This document shows positions 25,549 through 35,083 of a stretch of 64,000 nt of DNA, piece by piece. Every line of letters starts with the position of its first letter. Position 1 is the stretch's first letter. Source of the stretch: Pedobacter frigidisoli (GTDB taxonomy: Bacteria; Bacteroidota; Bacteroidia; Sphingobacteriales; Sphingobacteriaceae); NCBI RefSeq assembly GCF_004331675.1, contig NZ_SJSN01000002.1:1-64000 (forward strand), in the 5' to 3' direction. The notes below the pieces were generated by a model that was not told where the DNA came from, ran no database searches, and was given only the letters and a program-made list of their open reading frames with translations. A program made the position numbers and the translations under genes.

Positions 25549-26941
25549 TAGTATTACCATCTTGCTCCTTGCCTTAATCTGGAGCGGATGTTCGGTTTCT
25601 AAAGATTTATCCTTGCCTAATGTTGTGCCGGGATTGTTTAGAAACACTACACCTAAAGACTCATCGAGCATTGGCACCTTGCCCTTAAAAAGCTTTATCA
25701 GTGACCTTACGGTTCAGAATTTAATCGATACCGCATTGCTGAAAAATTACGATATGCAAATTGCGTTGAAGAATATCGATGCGGCGGAAGTGTTGTTCAA
25801 ACAATCAAAATTGGGTTATTTACCTGAACTAAAGTTGCAAGTTGCGGCAAGTTCAAGTCGCCCATCTGATAACAGTTTAAACGGATTAAGCTTGAATTCA
25901 TTTACAGGTTCTACCCATATCGAGGATTATACCGCAAACCTTGGTGTGTTTTGGGAGGCCGATATCTGGGGGAAAATCCGCAATCAAAAAGCTGGCGCTT
26001 TAGCCAGTTTTTTGCAGACCGAAGAGGCTCGTAAAGCAGTTCAAACCCGTTTAGTTGCTAACGTTGCACAAGGTTATTATAATCTTTTGATGCTTGATGC
26101 GCAATTAGAAATCGCAAAGAAAAACTTAAAGCTAAACGATAGTACGCTTAGGATTATCAATTTACAGTTTGATGCTGGTCAGGTGACTTCCTTGGCGATA
26201 CAACAAGCGGAAGCGCAACAATTGATTGCCGCCGGATTGGTTCCTCGCCTGGAGCAAAATGTAACCTTACAGGAGAATGCTTTGAGTGTTTTAATCGGTA
26301 CCTTGCCTAAGGCAATAACCCGCACTAGTCGTTTGGATAAAATGAATCTACCGACAGATTTGAATGCCGGTTTTCCATCGGCTTTGCTAAGTCGCAGGCC
26401 GGATATTAAATCTGCTGAACTGGCACTGAACGTAGCTAATGCTAAAGTTGGTGTGGCAAAAGCAAGTTTATATCCGTCGTTAATCATCACCGCAAGCGGC
26501 GGCGTAAACTCATTCAAAGCCAGCAATTGGTTTAGCATGCCGGCATCGTTGTTTGGTTTGGTTTCTGGAGGCATTACACAGCCAATTTTTCAAAGAGGCC
26601 AGCTGAAATCTAATTTAGAACTGGCTAAAATCGATAGAGAGAAAACGGTAATTCAATTTCGTCAATCGGTAATCAATGCAGTAGGAGAGGTTTCTGATGA
26701 ATTAACCAAAGTGGAGAAATTGAAAACACAATATAGCATTGCCGCTAAAAGAGCGCAAACTTTACAGCAAGCATCTAAAAATGCAAGTTTGTTGTTTAAA
26801 AGCGGCATGGCGAACTATTTAGAGGTGATTACCGCTCAAGGGAATTTATTGCAAAGCGAACTGGAACTAACTACGATTAAAACAGAGCAGCTGAATGCGG
26901 TTGTTGGGTTGTATCGATCGTTAGGTGGAGGTTGGAACTAA
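25535..26941 (+). CDS. TolC-like outer-membrane efflux lipoprotein
   Basis: A 468-residue NodT/OprM-type channel. The lipoprotein signal ends at WSGC (about Cys19). Two OEP repeats form the long helical barrel, with typical stretches such as LLMLDAQLEIAKKNLKL and FPSALLSRRPDIKSAELAL (start of the second repeat, about 283-301), and GGITQPIFQRGQLKSNLE in the second. It completes the tripartite pump. I use the ATG at 25535. An in-frame TTG two codons earlier is possible. Confidence 0.94.
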   Translation: MKRFNSITILLLALIWSGCSVSKDLSLPNVVPGLFRNTTPKDSSSIGTLPLKSFISDLTVQNLIDTALLKNYDMQIALKNIDAAEVLFKQSKLGYLPELKLQVAASSSRPSDNSLNGLSLNSFTGSTHIEDYTANLGVFWEADIWGKIRNQKAGALASFLQTEEARKAVQTRLVANVAQGYYNLLMLDAQLEIAKKNLKLNDSTLRIINLQFDAGQVTSLAIQQAEAQQLIAAGLVPRLEQNVTLQENALSVLIGTLPKAITRTSRLDKMNLPTDLNAGFPSALLSRRPDIKSAELALNVANAKVGVAKASLYPSLIITASGGVNSFKASNWFSMPASLFGLVSGGITQPIFQRGQLKSNLELAKIDREKTVIQFRQSVINAVGEVSDELTKVEKLKTQYSIAAKRAQTLQQASKNASLLFKSGMANYLEVITAQGNLLQSELELTTIKTEQLNAVVGLYRSLGGGWN

Positions 26942-27056
26942 ATTCCCCATTACAGCCTTCCAAAGTAGAAGAAAGAATTATTCGATAGGAAACACGCAGA
27001 TAAACACTTTGCTCTAGTTAATAATTAATGTTTAAACTAAAAGTTAGAAAGGCTAC

Positions 27057-27096
27057 GAAACAGAAGAGGCAGATTAATCTCTGTCTCTTCTGTTTC
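27057..27096. terminator. Bidirectional terminator hairpin
   Basis: GAAACAGAAGAG-CAGA pairs with TCTG-CTCTTCTGTTTC around TTAATC, a stem of about 17 pairs with one mismatch. It separates the efflux operon from the convergent sppA gene and can serve both. Confidence 0.75.
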
Positions 27097-27111
27097 ATTA
27101 GAAGATGAAGC

Positions 27112-28878
27112 CTACTTTATAACTGCCTCAAATGGCATTCTGGCTTGAATTCCTGAGCTGGAAATTACTTTTTTCATTTGTTGATAAAGCATATAATTGT
27201 CGCCTAATTCCTGTTTGGTGTAATAGGTTTTAATTCTGTCAGTACTTTCATCCATAAAAGATTTCAATGGATCTATTACGTCAGGATATTCTACAACTTT
27301 ATACTCTTTCAGTTTTGCCTTTTTTGCTGCGGCTTTAATTGCATCGTTAAAACTTCCTATTCTGTCTGCCAATCCAATCTGAACGGCATCAGTTCCAATC
27401 CAAACATGGCCGCCACCAATGCTATCAATATAAGCCTTGCTTTTCTTTCTTCCATCAGCCACGCGACTAACAAAACCACTGTAAATTCTGTTCAATTCAT
27501 TTTGGATAATAAATCTTTCACCTGCTGTCATCGGACGATTTGTGGCCATTATATCCGCATATTTACCTGTCTTAACGCCATCAAAAGTAATACCTAATTT
27601 ATTGGTCATTAGGTTTTGGAAATTCGGAATAATTCCGAACACACCAATCGAGCCTGTTATGGTATTTGGCTGAACAAAAATACTATCTGCCGCACAGCCA
27701 ATGTAATAACCGCCTGATGCAGCAACATCGCCAAAGGATGCAATAACTGGCTTCTCTTTTTTAGTTAAAACAATCTCTCTCCAAATCACATCAGATGCCA
27801 AAGCACTACCACCTGGAGAATTAACACGGATTACAATCGCTTTAATATCATCATCTAAGCGTGCTTTTCTAATTGCCCTCGAAATACGTTCCGATCCAAT
27901 TTGATTATCAGATCCCTCGCCACCGCTAATTTCGCCATTGGCGTAAATTATGGCAATTTTATCTTTGCCAGAACCAGTGTCTGTATTGTTTTTTGCGTAA
28001 TCGTTAATGGTAACCGAGCGAATATTTTCGCCTTTGGTTCTGCCCGATAAGCCTTTTAATTCTTCTAAAATCTGATCTTTATATTTCAATCCATCAATCA
28101 TTTTAAAATTAACGGCATCTTGTGGTTGCTGAACTTTATAATTATCGGCAATGTTATATAAACTGTCTTTTTGAATATCCCTACTTTGAGCAATATCGGT
28201 TAAAAATGTATTGTACAAACCGCCAACATAGGCAGTAACCTGCTTTCGGTTATAATCACTCATTTTATCAAGAATGTATGGCTCTACGGCACTTTTGTAA
28301 TTTCCTACACGGATAACCTGCATCTCAACCCCAACTTTTTCAAGTGTTCCCTTAAAAAAAGTAAGCTCAGAACTAAAGCCCTTAAATTCTAGGGCACCTT
28401 CGGGGTTCAGGTAAATCTTATCAGCAACTGAAGCTAAATAATACGCCCCTTGCGTATAAACTTCGCTGTAGGCAATAATTTTCTTGTGTGATTTTTTAAA
28501 ATCGATTAAAGCATTTCTAACCTCACGCATGGTTGCAAAACCCGCATTTGGGCTGCTTACATTCAGGAATATACATTTAATATTATCGTCTGCTTTGGCT
28601 CTCTGTAGCGATTTCAATAAATCGTTTAGTCCAATTCCCTCTTTTTCCTCGCCACCAATAATAGGAATGTTACCAAAAGGATTTTTTGGTGTACGTTCTG
28701 TTATCGCCTGATCAAGATTTAAAAATAGAACTGAATTGTTTGTTACGGTTACTGTTTTATCGCTATCTATCGAAGAAATTGCACCTACTATAACTACAAA
28801 AATTATAATTACAATAATAATGGATGATAGGAAAAAGCCTAGCATGGATGCAAATAGATACTTAAAAAAATCTTTCAT
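27112..28878 (-). CDS. sppA: Signal peptide peptidase SppA (67K type)
   Basis: A 588-residue membrane-anchored serine protease that degrades cleaved signal peptides. One N-terminal membrane segment (about 8-36) is followed by two ClpP-like domains. The general-base lysine is in VGNYKSAVEPY (about K203) in the first, and the nucleophile serine in GDVAASGGYYIG (about Ser389) in the second, with TGSIGVFG after it. Length matches the long E. coli-type form. The gene diverges from folK, and both starts lie within 45 bases of each other. Confidence 0.92.
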   Translation of the reverse strand: MKDFFKYLFASMLGFFLSSIIIVIIIFVVIVGAISSIDSDKTVTVTNNSVLFLNLDQAITERTPKNPFGNIPIIGGEEKEGIGLNDLLKSLQRAKADDNIKCIFLNVSSPNAGFATMREVRNALIDFKKSHKKIIAYSEVYTQGAYYLASVADKIYLNPEGALEFKGFSSELTFFKGTLEKVGVEMQVIRVGNYKSAVEPYILDKMSDYNRKQVTAYVGGLYNTFLTDIAQSRDIQKDSLYNIADNYKVQQPQDAVNFKMIDGLKYKDQILEELKGLSGRTKGENIRSVTINDYAKNNTDTGSGKDKIAIIYANGEISGGEGSDNQIGSERISRAIRKARLDDDIKAIVIRVNSPGGSALASDVIWREIVLTKKEKPVIASFGDVAASGGYYIGCAADSIFVQPNTITGSIGVFGIIPNFQNLMTNKLGITFDGVKTGKYADIMATNRPMTAGERFIIQNELNRIYSGFVSRVADGRKKSKAYIDSIGGGHVWIGTDAVQIGLADRIGSFNDAIKAAAKKAKLKEYKVVEYPDVIDPLKSFMDESTDRIKTYYTKQELGDNYMLYQQMKKVISSSGIQARMPFEAVIK

Positions 28879-28921
28879 TTAAATGTTTTAGTTTTGTAGG
28901 GTAAAGATATAAAAATACCCG

Positions 28922-29425
28922 ATGCTTAATATGGCTTTAGAGTACACAACTGCTTATTTGTTACTAGGTGGTAATTTGGGTAATAGGGAAGAGAGCTTGC
29001 TCAGCGCAATTAAGCTAATAAACGATAATATTGGGGAAATTGAGACAACTTCTTCCTTGTATGAAACTGCAGCTTGGGGTAAAACAAACCAACCATCATT
29101 CCTAAATCAAGCTGTTGCGGTAAGAACAAAATTACCAGCTATGGAGGTGTTGGATAAAGCTTTGGAAATTGAACAAATTTTGGGCAGAATTAGAAAAGAT
29201 AAATGGGGCGAAAGGTTAATAGACATCGATTTGATACTGTTTGGCAATGAGGTTATTAACATCGAAAATAAACTCCAGGTGCCACACCCACACATGCAAA
29301 GCCGTAAATTTGTAATGATACCGCTGTATGAAATCGCACCAAATGTAATACACCCAATTTTGGGGAAAACTATTGGGGAAATCTGCAAAAATATTACAGA
29401 CAATTTGGTCGTTAAGAAATTGTAA
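28922..29425 (+). CDS. folK: 2-amino-4-hydroxy-6-hydroxymethyldihydropteridine pyrophosphokinase
   Basis: A 167-residue HPPK that transfers pyrophosphate from ATP to the pterin precursor in folate synthesis. Family motifs are YLLLGGNLGNREE (about 13-25), the pterin-binding SSLYETAAWG (about 43-52), QPSFLNQAV, the metal and ATP-binding ERLIDIDLILFG (about 98-109) and VPHPHMQSRKFVMIPLYEI (about 119-137). Two ATGs in frame (28922, 28931) make the start uncertain by three residues. TAGTTTTG at about 28892 could be its -7 box. It is followed 17 bases later by the Hpt gene. Confidence 0.93.
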   Translation: MLNMALEYTTAYLLLGGNLGNREESLLSAIKLINDNIGEIETTSSLYETAAWGKTNQPSFLNQAVAVRTKLPAMEVLDKALEIEQILGRIRKDKWGERLIDIDLILFGNEVINIENKLQVPHPHMQSRKFVMIPLYEIAPNVIHPILGKTIGEICKNITDNLVVKKL

Positions 29426-29430
29426 ATTAC

Positions 29431-29438
29431 TAGCTTTG
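29431..29438 (+). promoter_or_regulatory. Candidate -7 box of the Hpt gene
   Basis: TAGCTTTG matches TAnnTTTG and ends four bases before the ATG at 29443. It lies within the 17-base gap after folK, so the Hpt gene may have its own leaderless transcript besides any folK read-through. Confidence 0.45.
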
Positions 29439-29442
29439 TTTT

Positions 29443-29817
29443 ATGCAAGATGAAAATGATAATCATCCCTTAGATTTATCATATCTTACAGAAATGGTTG
29501 GTCATAATCCAGAATTTATGATCGAAATTTTTGATACGTTTATTGAACAAACTCCTTTCTATTTAGCAGAATTGGAAGATGCTTTATCCATCGAAAACTG
29601 GGATAAGGTTGGCAATTGTGTGCACAAAATTAAGCCTACGTTTAGTTATGTGGGGCGTAATGATGTCAAAGATTTTGTTCAATCAATAGAAAATAATGCC
29701 CGCAACGAAATTGCTGTAGAGCAAATTCCGGCAGATGTAGAGCGATTGAAAGAAATTTTGGTGGAGATTTACGCCCAATTGGAAGTGGCAAAAAAAGACA
29801 TTCAATCAAAATTATAG
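29443..29817 (+). CDS. Orphan histidine phosphotransfer (Hpt) domain protein
   Basis: A 124-residue protein consisting of a single Hpt four-helix bundle, which passes phosphoryl groups between response-regulator domains in phosphorelays. The phosphorylatable histidine is in VGNCVHKIKPTFSYVG (about His59), with the typical HxxK pattern. The C-terminal helix (about 95-124) is charged and may form a coil. No histidine kinase or response regulator lies nearby, so its partners are encoded elsewhere. The N-terminus around DLSYLTEMVGHNPEFM is characteristic of Bacteroidota Hpt proteins. Confidence 0.85.
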   Translation: MQDENDNHPLDLSYLTEMVGHNPEFMIEIFDTFIEQTPFYLAELEDALSIENWDKVGNCVHKIKPTFSYVGRNDVKDFVQSIENNARNEIAVEQIPADVERLKEILVEIYAQLEVAKKDIQSKL

Positions 29818-30023
29818 ATTGTTTTTTCGAAAAGCGGGGGTCGGTTTCAATGGGTTATTGCGGTCCTGCTTTGCACTATATCTTTTTTGTAGATAAGTAA
29901 TAATAGTCATCCCATGAATATTGGCTACAGGCATATCTTCATCGGAAGACTACAATACGGAAACAAAAAAGTATATCGCTACAATCAGGCTTATTTTACT
30001 CAATTTTCTGCGACTATTAAAGC
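29818..30023. repeat. Degenerate intergenic repeat
   Basis: No gene. The stretch containing GGTTATTGCGGTCCTGC-TTTGCACTATATC and CGCTACAATCAGGCTTATTTTAC looks like a decayed member of an intergenic repeat common in this group of bacteria. That judgement rests on general familiarity, not on a second copy in this window. Confidence 0.35.
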
Positions 30024-30713
30024 CTAACCAGCGTTTCTTGCTATCCCTCTAAAATGTAATATTGATAGCGCTATATAAAGCACCAAAACAAAAGGAATTG
30101 CCGCAAATTGTAAAACTGCAATTAAAATTGCTGATAACATCAAAAAGATAAACTTGATTTTATTTTTCGCCCAGCTTAAATCGCTAAACTTTAGAGAGAA
30201 AATTTTTATTTCGCTTACTAATAGAAAACTCGTAATTGCTATGATCGCAATAAGTAAAATAGTAGAGCCAATTACTTGAGGATAATCTGTAGCAATAAAC
30301 GGCAATGAACAAATAAATAACGTATTCATCGGTGTATTTAAACCAATAAAATCATCTGTCTGTCTTAAATCGTTATTAAATTTCGCTAAACGAAGAGCAG
30401 AAAAAACAGTAATGAGGAAGCCTAAATATGGCAGATATTCTGAAGAATAATCACTAACTTTTAACAACTGAAACATAATTACTCCAGGCAAAAAGCCAAA
30501 GCTTACCATATCAGCCAACGAATCTAAATCTTTTCCAATTGCCGATTTTACATTTAATAAACGGGCAACCATCCCATCAAAAAAATCGAAAATACCGGAA
30601 AGAATTACGAAGTATGCTGCGGTTTCTAATTCGCCTTTAAATGCAAAAACGATTCCAATACAACCAGAAAATAAGTTTGCACAGGTAATCGCATTAGGGA
30701 TATGCCTTTTCAT
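30024..30713 (-). CDS. pssA: CDP-diacylglycerol-serine O-phosphatidyltransferase
   Basis: A 229-residue inner-membrane enzyme making phosphatidylserine, the precursor of phosphatidylethanolamine. The CDP-alcohol phosphotransferase motif D-G-x2-A-R-x8-G-x3-D-x3-D is complete in FDGMVARLLNVKSAIGKDLDSLAD (about residues 41-64). About seven hydrophobic segments follow. The open frame reaches 20 codons further upstream into a palindromic repeat, but MKRHIPNAITCANLFSG is the usual PssA start, so I use the ATG at 30713. It lies downstream of rho on the same strand. Confidence 0.92.
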   Translation of the reverse strand: MKRHIPNAITCANLFSGCIGIVFAFKGELETAAYFVILSGIFDFFDGMVARLLNVKSAIGKDLDSLADMVSFGFLPGVIMFQLLKVSDYSSEYLPYLGFLITVFSALRLAKFNNDLRQTDDFIGLNTPMNTLFICSLPFIATDYPQVIGSTILLIAIIAITSFLLVSEIKIFSLKFSDLSWAKNKIKFIFLMLSAILIAVLQFAAIPFVLVLYIALSILHFRGIARNAG

Positions 30714-30716
30714 ATA

Positions 30717-30779
30717 TGGAAGATGGAAGAGGGAAGATGGAATGGAATACTTTTTCCATTTACCATCTTCCATTTTACC
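30717..30779. repeat. Inverted repeat between rho and pssA
   Basis: GGAAGATGGAAGAGGGAAG-ATGG on the left is complementary to CCATTTACCATCTTCCATTT on the right. It resembles the one at 11855-11950. It extends the pssA open frame artificially. Confidence 0.55.
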
Positions 30780-30782
30780 TAG

Positions 30783-32519
30783 TTAGCTGTTCATCGAAAT
30801 TAAAAATTCTTCGTTGCTTTTTGTGCCTTTTATTTGTGCTTGTACAAACTCCATTGCCTCTTGACTATTCATATCTGCAAGGTGATTACGTAAAATCCAA
30901 ACACGTTGTAAAGTATCTCTATCAAGCAATAAATCATCTCTACGTGTACTCGATGCTATAATATCAATTGCAGGGAAGATACGTTTGTTCGATAATTTAC
31001 GATCTAATTGTAACTCCATGTTACCTGTACCTTTAAATTCTTCGAAAATAACCTCATCCATTTTCGAACCTGTATCGGTTAAGGCCGTTGCTAAAATAGT
31101 TAATGAACCGCCGTTTTCGATGTTACGAGCCGCACCAAAGAAACGTTTAGGTTTATGTAAAGCATTGGCATCAACACCACCCGATAATATTTTACCCGAA
31201 GCCGGAGCTGTTGTATTGTAAGCTCTCGCTAACCTGGTAATCGAATCTAAAAGGATAACCACATCATGACCACTTTCTACCAATCGTTTTGCTTTTTCAA
31301 GAACGATGTTGGCAATTTTTACGTGGCGCTCAGCTGGTTCGTCAAAAGTAGAGGCAATAACCTCAGCTCTTACGCTACGGGCCATATCTGTTACCTCTTC
31401 TGGACGCTCATCAATTAAAAGGATAATTAAATAAACCTCTGGATGGTTTTTAGCAATGGCATTGGCAACTTCTTTAAGCAAATTAGTTTTACCTGTTTTC
31501 GGTTGCGCAACAATTAAACCACGTTGTCCTTTACCAATCGGGGTAAATAAATCCATAATACGGGTAGAGTAGTTGCTGTTATCCGTAAATAAATTTAATT
31601 TCTCCGTAGGGAAAAGTGGTGTCAAATAATCAAATGGAACACGGTCACGAACTTCAGCAGGGATTCGTCCGTTGATGGTTTCTACACGAACCAAAGGAAA
31701 ATATTTTTCACCCTCTTTCGGCGGACGAATACTACCCTTTACTGTATCACCCGTTTTTAAGCCAAAAAGTTTAATTTGAGACTGAGATACATAAATATCA
31801 TCAGGAGAAGTTAAGTAATTATAATCTGCAGAGCGTAAGAAACCGTAACCATCAGGCATAATTTCTAAAACACCCTCATTTGTGATTACATTATCGAAAT
31901 CTAAGTTAGAATAACTGTTTTCATTTTTATGATGATTGCCGCCGCTTGGTTGCTTTTGTTGCCTATTATCTTCGCGTTGAGGCTTTTCTTGTTTTTCTCT
32001 TGGCTCTTGTTTTTGTCTCGGAGCAACTGATACAGGTTCTGCACTTTCTTCAATCAAAGCAGAAATTGGTTTACTGCTGCCTTCTTCCGATTCAATAATT
32101 CTGTCTGGCTGTTTTTCAGCTTGTTGCTGCTGATGTTGGGGTTCATCAAACAAAGTAACCGAATCTCTTCTTCTTTCGATTGGAGCTGCTGGTTCATCTT
32201 TACTTAACCTCGCCCTTTTTTTAACTGGTTTCTCCGCGGCTGAAGTCGGAGCAGCTGATGCGACAACCTTTGGTGGTTTTTCTGCCTTTGGAGCTTTTGC
32301 CTTTGAAACTGGCACAGCAGCAATTTCAGTTTCAACAATTTCAGTTTCGCTATAAGGGTCTGCACCTGCTTTAGCGGCATTTATAATTTCTTGCTGATGT
32401 AAAAGCACTTCAACAAGATCGATTTTTCTAAGAGAGTCGGCAGCTTCAATGCCATAGCTTTTTGCTAGCTCACGTAATTCTGGTGTGAGCTTATCATTTA
32501 ATTCTGTTTTACTAAACAT
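30783..32519 (-). CDS. rho: Transcription termination factor Rho with an inserted disordered region
   Basis: A 578-residue hexameric RNA helicase that ends transcription. The N-terminal SAP-like Rho_N domain covers about 1-48. A low-complexity, charge-, Q- and P-rich region follows at about 50-205. Then come the RNA-binding cold-shock-like domain (about 212-285, with [14 protein letters not shown]) and the RecA-like motor, with Walker A QPKTGKT at about 339-345 and [12 protein letters not shown] at about 375. E. coli Rho has 419 residues. The extra length is the insert, a feature known in Bacteroidota Rho proteins. Catalytic motifs are intact. Confidence 0.95.
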   Translation of the reverse strand: MFSKTELNDKLTPELRELAKSYGIEAADSLRKIDLVEVLLHQQEIINAAKAGADPYSETEIVETEIAAVPVSKAKAPKAEKPPKVVASAAPTSAAEKPVKKRARLSKDEPAAPIERRRDSVTLFDEPQHQQQQAEKQPDRIIESEEGSSKPISALIEESAEPVSVAPRQKQEPREKQEKPQREDNRQQKQPSGGNHHKNENSYSNLDFDNVITNEGVLEIMPDGYGFLRSADYNYLTSPDDIYVSQSQIKLFGLKTGDTVKGSIRPPKEGEKYFPLVRVETINGRIPAEVRDRVPFDYLTPLFPTEKLNLFTDNSNYSTRIMDLFTPIGKGQRGLIVAQPKTGKTNLLKEVANAIAKNHPEVYLIILLIDERPEEVTDMARSVRAEVIASTFDEPAERHVKIANIVLEKAKRLVESGHDVVILLDSITRLARAYNTTAPASGKILSGGVDANALHKPKRFFGAARNIENGGSLTILATALTDTGSKMDEVIFEEFKGTGNMELQLDRKLSNKRIFPAIDIIASSTRRDDLLLDRDTLQRVWILRNHLADMNSQEAMEFVQAQIKGTKSNEEFLISMNS

Positions 32520-32938
32520 TCTAAATATATATGTTTCAAGAAATTTTTCATTTGTTTATAACGGATGTTTCCTGCTATAAATCTGCACAGACCTAAATAT
32601 TTGTGTTAGTGTTAGCCTGGCTTTCATTGTGTATAAATTCTTATGGTTATAAAACTAAAATGAGTGGATTAATGGAATACTCAAAATGTTTCATATTGTT
32701 TACGTACTGAATAAAAACGATAAATCGCATTTAGAAAATGGTAACAAAAAACAAGTCTTGATAAAATTTTTCTGGGATATTCAGATAAACGATTGAGAAA
32801 TTATGTTGCAATTGTATGTATTTGAAACGTAAACTGCAAACAAAAGTTTAAAATGTTTATAAAAACATTTAATGTGAAGATTATTTTGTCGCTCTAAAAA
32901 ATTAAAAAACCTCATATTTGCAGCAAATAAGCCCTTAT
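32520..32938. other. Divergent promoter region of rho and pyrF
   Basis: No gene is seen in these 420 AT-rich bases. Near pyrF, TTTG (32885-32888) and CATATTTG (32913-32920) are promoter-like, but the 24-base gap is longer than usual. The length would leave room for a regulated rho leader or a small RNA, for which I see no specific structure. Confidence 0.45.
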
Positions 32939-33769
32939 ATGACTAAGCAACAACTTTTCGAGCAGATACAAAAAAAGCGTTCATTTTTATGTGTTGGATT
33001 GGATTCTTCGTTAGATAAAATCCCAAAACACCTGTTAAAGTATGAAAATCCAATTTTGGAATTCAACAAACAGATTATCGATGCCACAAAAGATTTATGT
33101 GTTGCTTATAAACCGAACACCGCTTTTTATGAGTGTTATGGTAAAAAAGGTTGGGAAACTTTAATCGAAACCTGGAAATATATTCCAAAGGATATTTTTT
33201 CAATCGCTGATGCAAAACGTGGCGATATTGGTAATACTTCTGCGATGTATGCTGAAACTTTTTTCAATGCGCAGTCATCAGAAATGAGTTTCGATTCAGT
33301 TACGGTTGCGCCTTATATGGGCAGCGATTCGGTTACGCCTTTTTTAACTTTTAAAGATAAATGGGTCATTCTGTTAGCCTTGACTTCAAATACCGGTCAT
33401 TCTGACTTTCAATTACAAGAAATCGGAGGGGATAAACTTTTCGAAAAAGTATTAAAAACATCACAAAAATGGGCTAACGACGAACAAATGATGTATGTTG
33501 TTGGTGCAACTCGTGGCTCTGCCTTTGCTGATGTTCGAAAGTTAGCCCCAAATCATTTTCTCTTAGTTCCCGGCATTGGCGCACAAGGTGGCGATTTGCA
33601 GGAAGTTTGTAAGTACGGATTGAATTCGCAATGTGGATTATTAATTAACTCTTCTCGTGGAATTATTTATGCAGGCCAAGGAGAGGATTTTGCAGAAAAG
33701 GCTAGGGAAGAGGCTTTGAAGCTGAAAAAGGAAATGGAGAGGATTTTGGTTGGAGCCGAACTTGTATAA
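32939..33769 (+). CDS. pyrF: Orotidine 5'-phosphate decarboxylase (type 2)
   Basis: A 276-residue enzyme producing UMP in the last step of pyrimidine synthesis. The type 2 (Mycobacterium/Myxococcus-like) form is indicated by length and by the motifs [14 protein letters not shown] (about 16-29), KPNTAFYE, the catalytic [14 protein letters not shown] (about 91-104) with its lysine, and VVGATRG (about 183-189). I use the ATG at 32939. The longer frame starts with a TTG inside the promoter-like sequence. It seems to be a single-gene unit. Confidence 0.94.
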   Translation: MTKQQLFEQIQKKRSFLCVGLDSSLDKIPKHLLKYENPILEFNKQIIDATKDLCVAYKPNTAFYECYGKKGWETLIETWKYIPKDIFSIADAKRGDIGNTSAMYAETFFNAQSSEMSFDSVTVAPYMGSDSVTPFLTFKDKWVILLALTSNTGHSDFQLQEIGGDKLFEKVLKTSQKWANDEQMMYVVGATRGSAFADVRKLAPNHFLLVPGIGAQGGDLQEVCKYGLNSQCGLLINSSRGIIYAGQGEDFAEKAREEALKLKKEMERILVGAELV

Positions 33770-33774
33770 TTGTG

Positions 33775-33895
33775 TTAAACCACAAAGACACGGAGAACAC
33801 TAAGGGATAATAGTGACTTTGTGCTCTTTGAGTCCTTTGTGGTCAAACTTCATTTCTTTGCGTAAAGCATAGCGTCCTTTGCGGTTAAACTCACC
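33775..33895. repeat. Imperfect inverted repeat after pyrF
   Basis: AACCACAAAGACACGGAGAACAC-TAAGG pairs imperfectly with a right arm containing CTCTTTGAGTCCTTTGTGGT. A further partial arm (GCGTCCTTTGCGGTTAAAC) leads up to the transporter gene. It belongs to the class of AACCACA(G/A)A palindromes also present at 14070-14300. Confidence 0.55.
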
Positions 33896-33899
33896 AGCC

Positions 33900-34802
33900 A
33901 TGAAATCCAAAATAGATTTAAAACTTATACTCGCATTAACAGGAGTTGCCCTGATTTGGGGAACAACCTACTTGGGTATTCGAGTTGCAGTAGAAAGCAT
34001 TCCGGCTTGGTACGTAACCGCCATTCGCCAAACCATCGCGTCATTAATTATTTTAGTGATTCTAATTAAACAAAAAGAATTAAAATGGATTGGATGGAGC
34101 AGTTTTAAGCGACAAATATTGCTTTCTATTTTAATGGTGGTTATTGCGAACGGTATGACAACCGTTGCCGAAAAAACCATTCCGAGTGGTTTAACATCTT
34201 TAATTAATGCAACTTCACCATTATTGGTTTTTTTAGGATGTGTTTTCCTCGGAATCCAGAAACCAACTTTGAAAGGTTTTGTAGGTGTATTTATCGGTTT
34301 CCTGGGGATTGTCTTTATTTTTAGAGATGGCATAAGCGATTTAATGGAACCAAATTACCGCAATGGGATTTTATCATTAGTTATAGCCGTTTCGGGTTGG
34401 ACAATCGGTACGATTTATTCTAAAAAACACAGCGGAAAACCTCAATATATATTTCTGAATCTTTTCTATCAATTTGTGTTTTCTGCGATTGTTCAATTCG
34501 GTCTGGCTTTAATTTTTTCAGGCAAAGCTGATGTAAGTTCATGGAAAACTGAAAGTATTTTTGCGGCAGTTTACTTGGCGATATTTGGTTCTGTTTTAGG
34601 CTACTTCTGTTATCATTACGCATTGAAGAAAGTTTCTGCATCAGAAGTTTCTATTCTTACCTACTTCAATACCATTATTGCGATATTTTTAGGCTGGCTA
34701 ATTCTAAACGAACACGTTGATATGGATTTAATCGTGGCAACAGTTTTGATTATTGCAGGGGTTTTTATCACGAATTATAAGAAGAAAGTGGAAGTAGATT
34801 AA
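33900..34802 (+). CDS. EamA/DMT-superfamily transporter
   Basis: A 300-residue inner-membrane protein with ten hydrophobic segments arranged as two EamA repeats of five. Typical stretches are LALTGVALIWGTTYLGIRVAVE in the first segment and ATSPLLVFLGCVFLG in the fourth, with the second repeat beginning near residue 155. Members export or import small metabolites such as amino acids. The substrate is not readable. The ATG at 33900 gives the first helix at about residues 10-30. A frame seven codons longer exists. The gene stands alone. Confidence 0.85.
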   Translation: MKSKIDLKLILALTGVALIWGTTYLGIRVAVESIPAWYVTAIRQTIASLIILVILIKQKELKWIGWSSFKRQILLSILMVVIANGMTTVAEKTIPSGLTSLINATSPLLVFLGCVFLGIQKPTLKGFVGVFIGFLGIVFIFRDGISDLMEPNYRNGILSLVIAVSGWTIGTIYSKKHSGKPQYIFLNLFYQFVFSAIVQFGLALIFSGKADVSSWKTESIFAAVYLAIFGSVLGYFCYHYALKKVSASEVSILTYFNTIIAIFLGWLILNEHVDMDLIVATVLIIAGVFITNYKKKVEVD

Positions 34803-34849
34803 AATTATTATATTTAATTGAAGTTTCAGGTATCAAAATATTTTAAAAT

Positions 34850-35083
34850 ATGAACTTTCACTCACTTATTGAGCACATTAAGCAGTTATCTCAATCAGAT
34901 AAGAATAAGATTATGGCAATTTTAAAGGAGAATAGCCTGCCTGTAGTCGAAGAAGAACATGCTACTTATTTAAAAACTTCAACTAAAAAAGATGATTTTG
35001 AGCAGAAATGGAGGAAAAGTTTAACTGCCGAACAATTTAAAGAGGCAGTGGTTCAACATATCGATACTTTACCTTGGAAGTAA
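34850..35083 (+). CDS. Small antitoxin-like protein upstream of a broken toxin-like gene
   Basis: A 77-residue cytoplasmic protein with no named domain that I recognise. The N-terminus is predicted helical (FHSLIEHIKQLSQSDKNKIMAILKE, about 3-27), a short linker follows, and the end (FEQKWRKSLTAEQFKEAVVQHID) is again helical and charged. Size, position and a 10-base overlap with the downstream frame match the antitoxin of a type II toxin-antitoxin pair. The assignment rests on this context only. The gene itself looks intact. Confidence 0.6.
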   Translation: MNFHSLIEHIKQLSQSDKNKIMAILKENSLPVVEEEHATYLKTSTKKDDFEQKWRKSLTAEQFKEAVVQHIDTLPWK

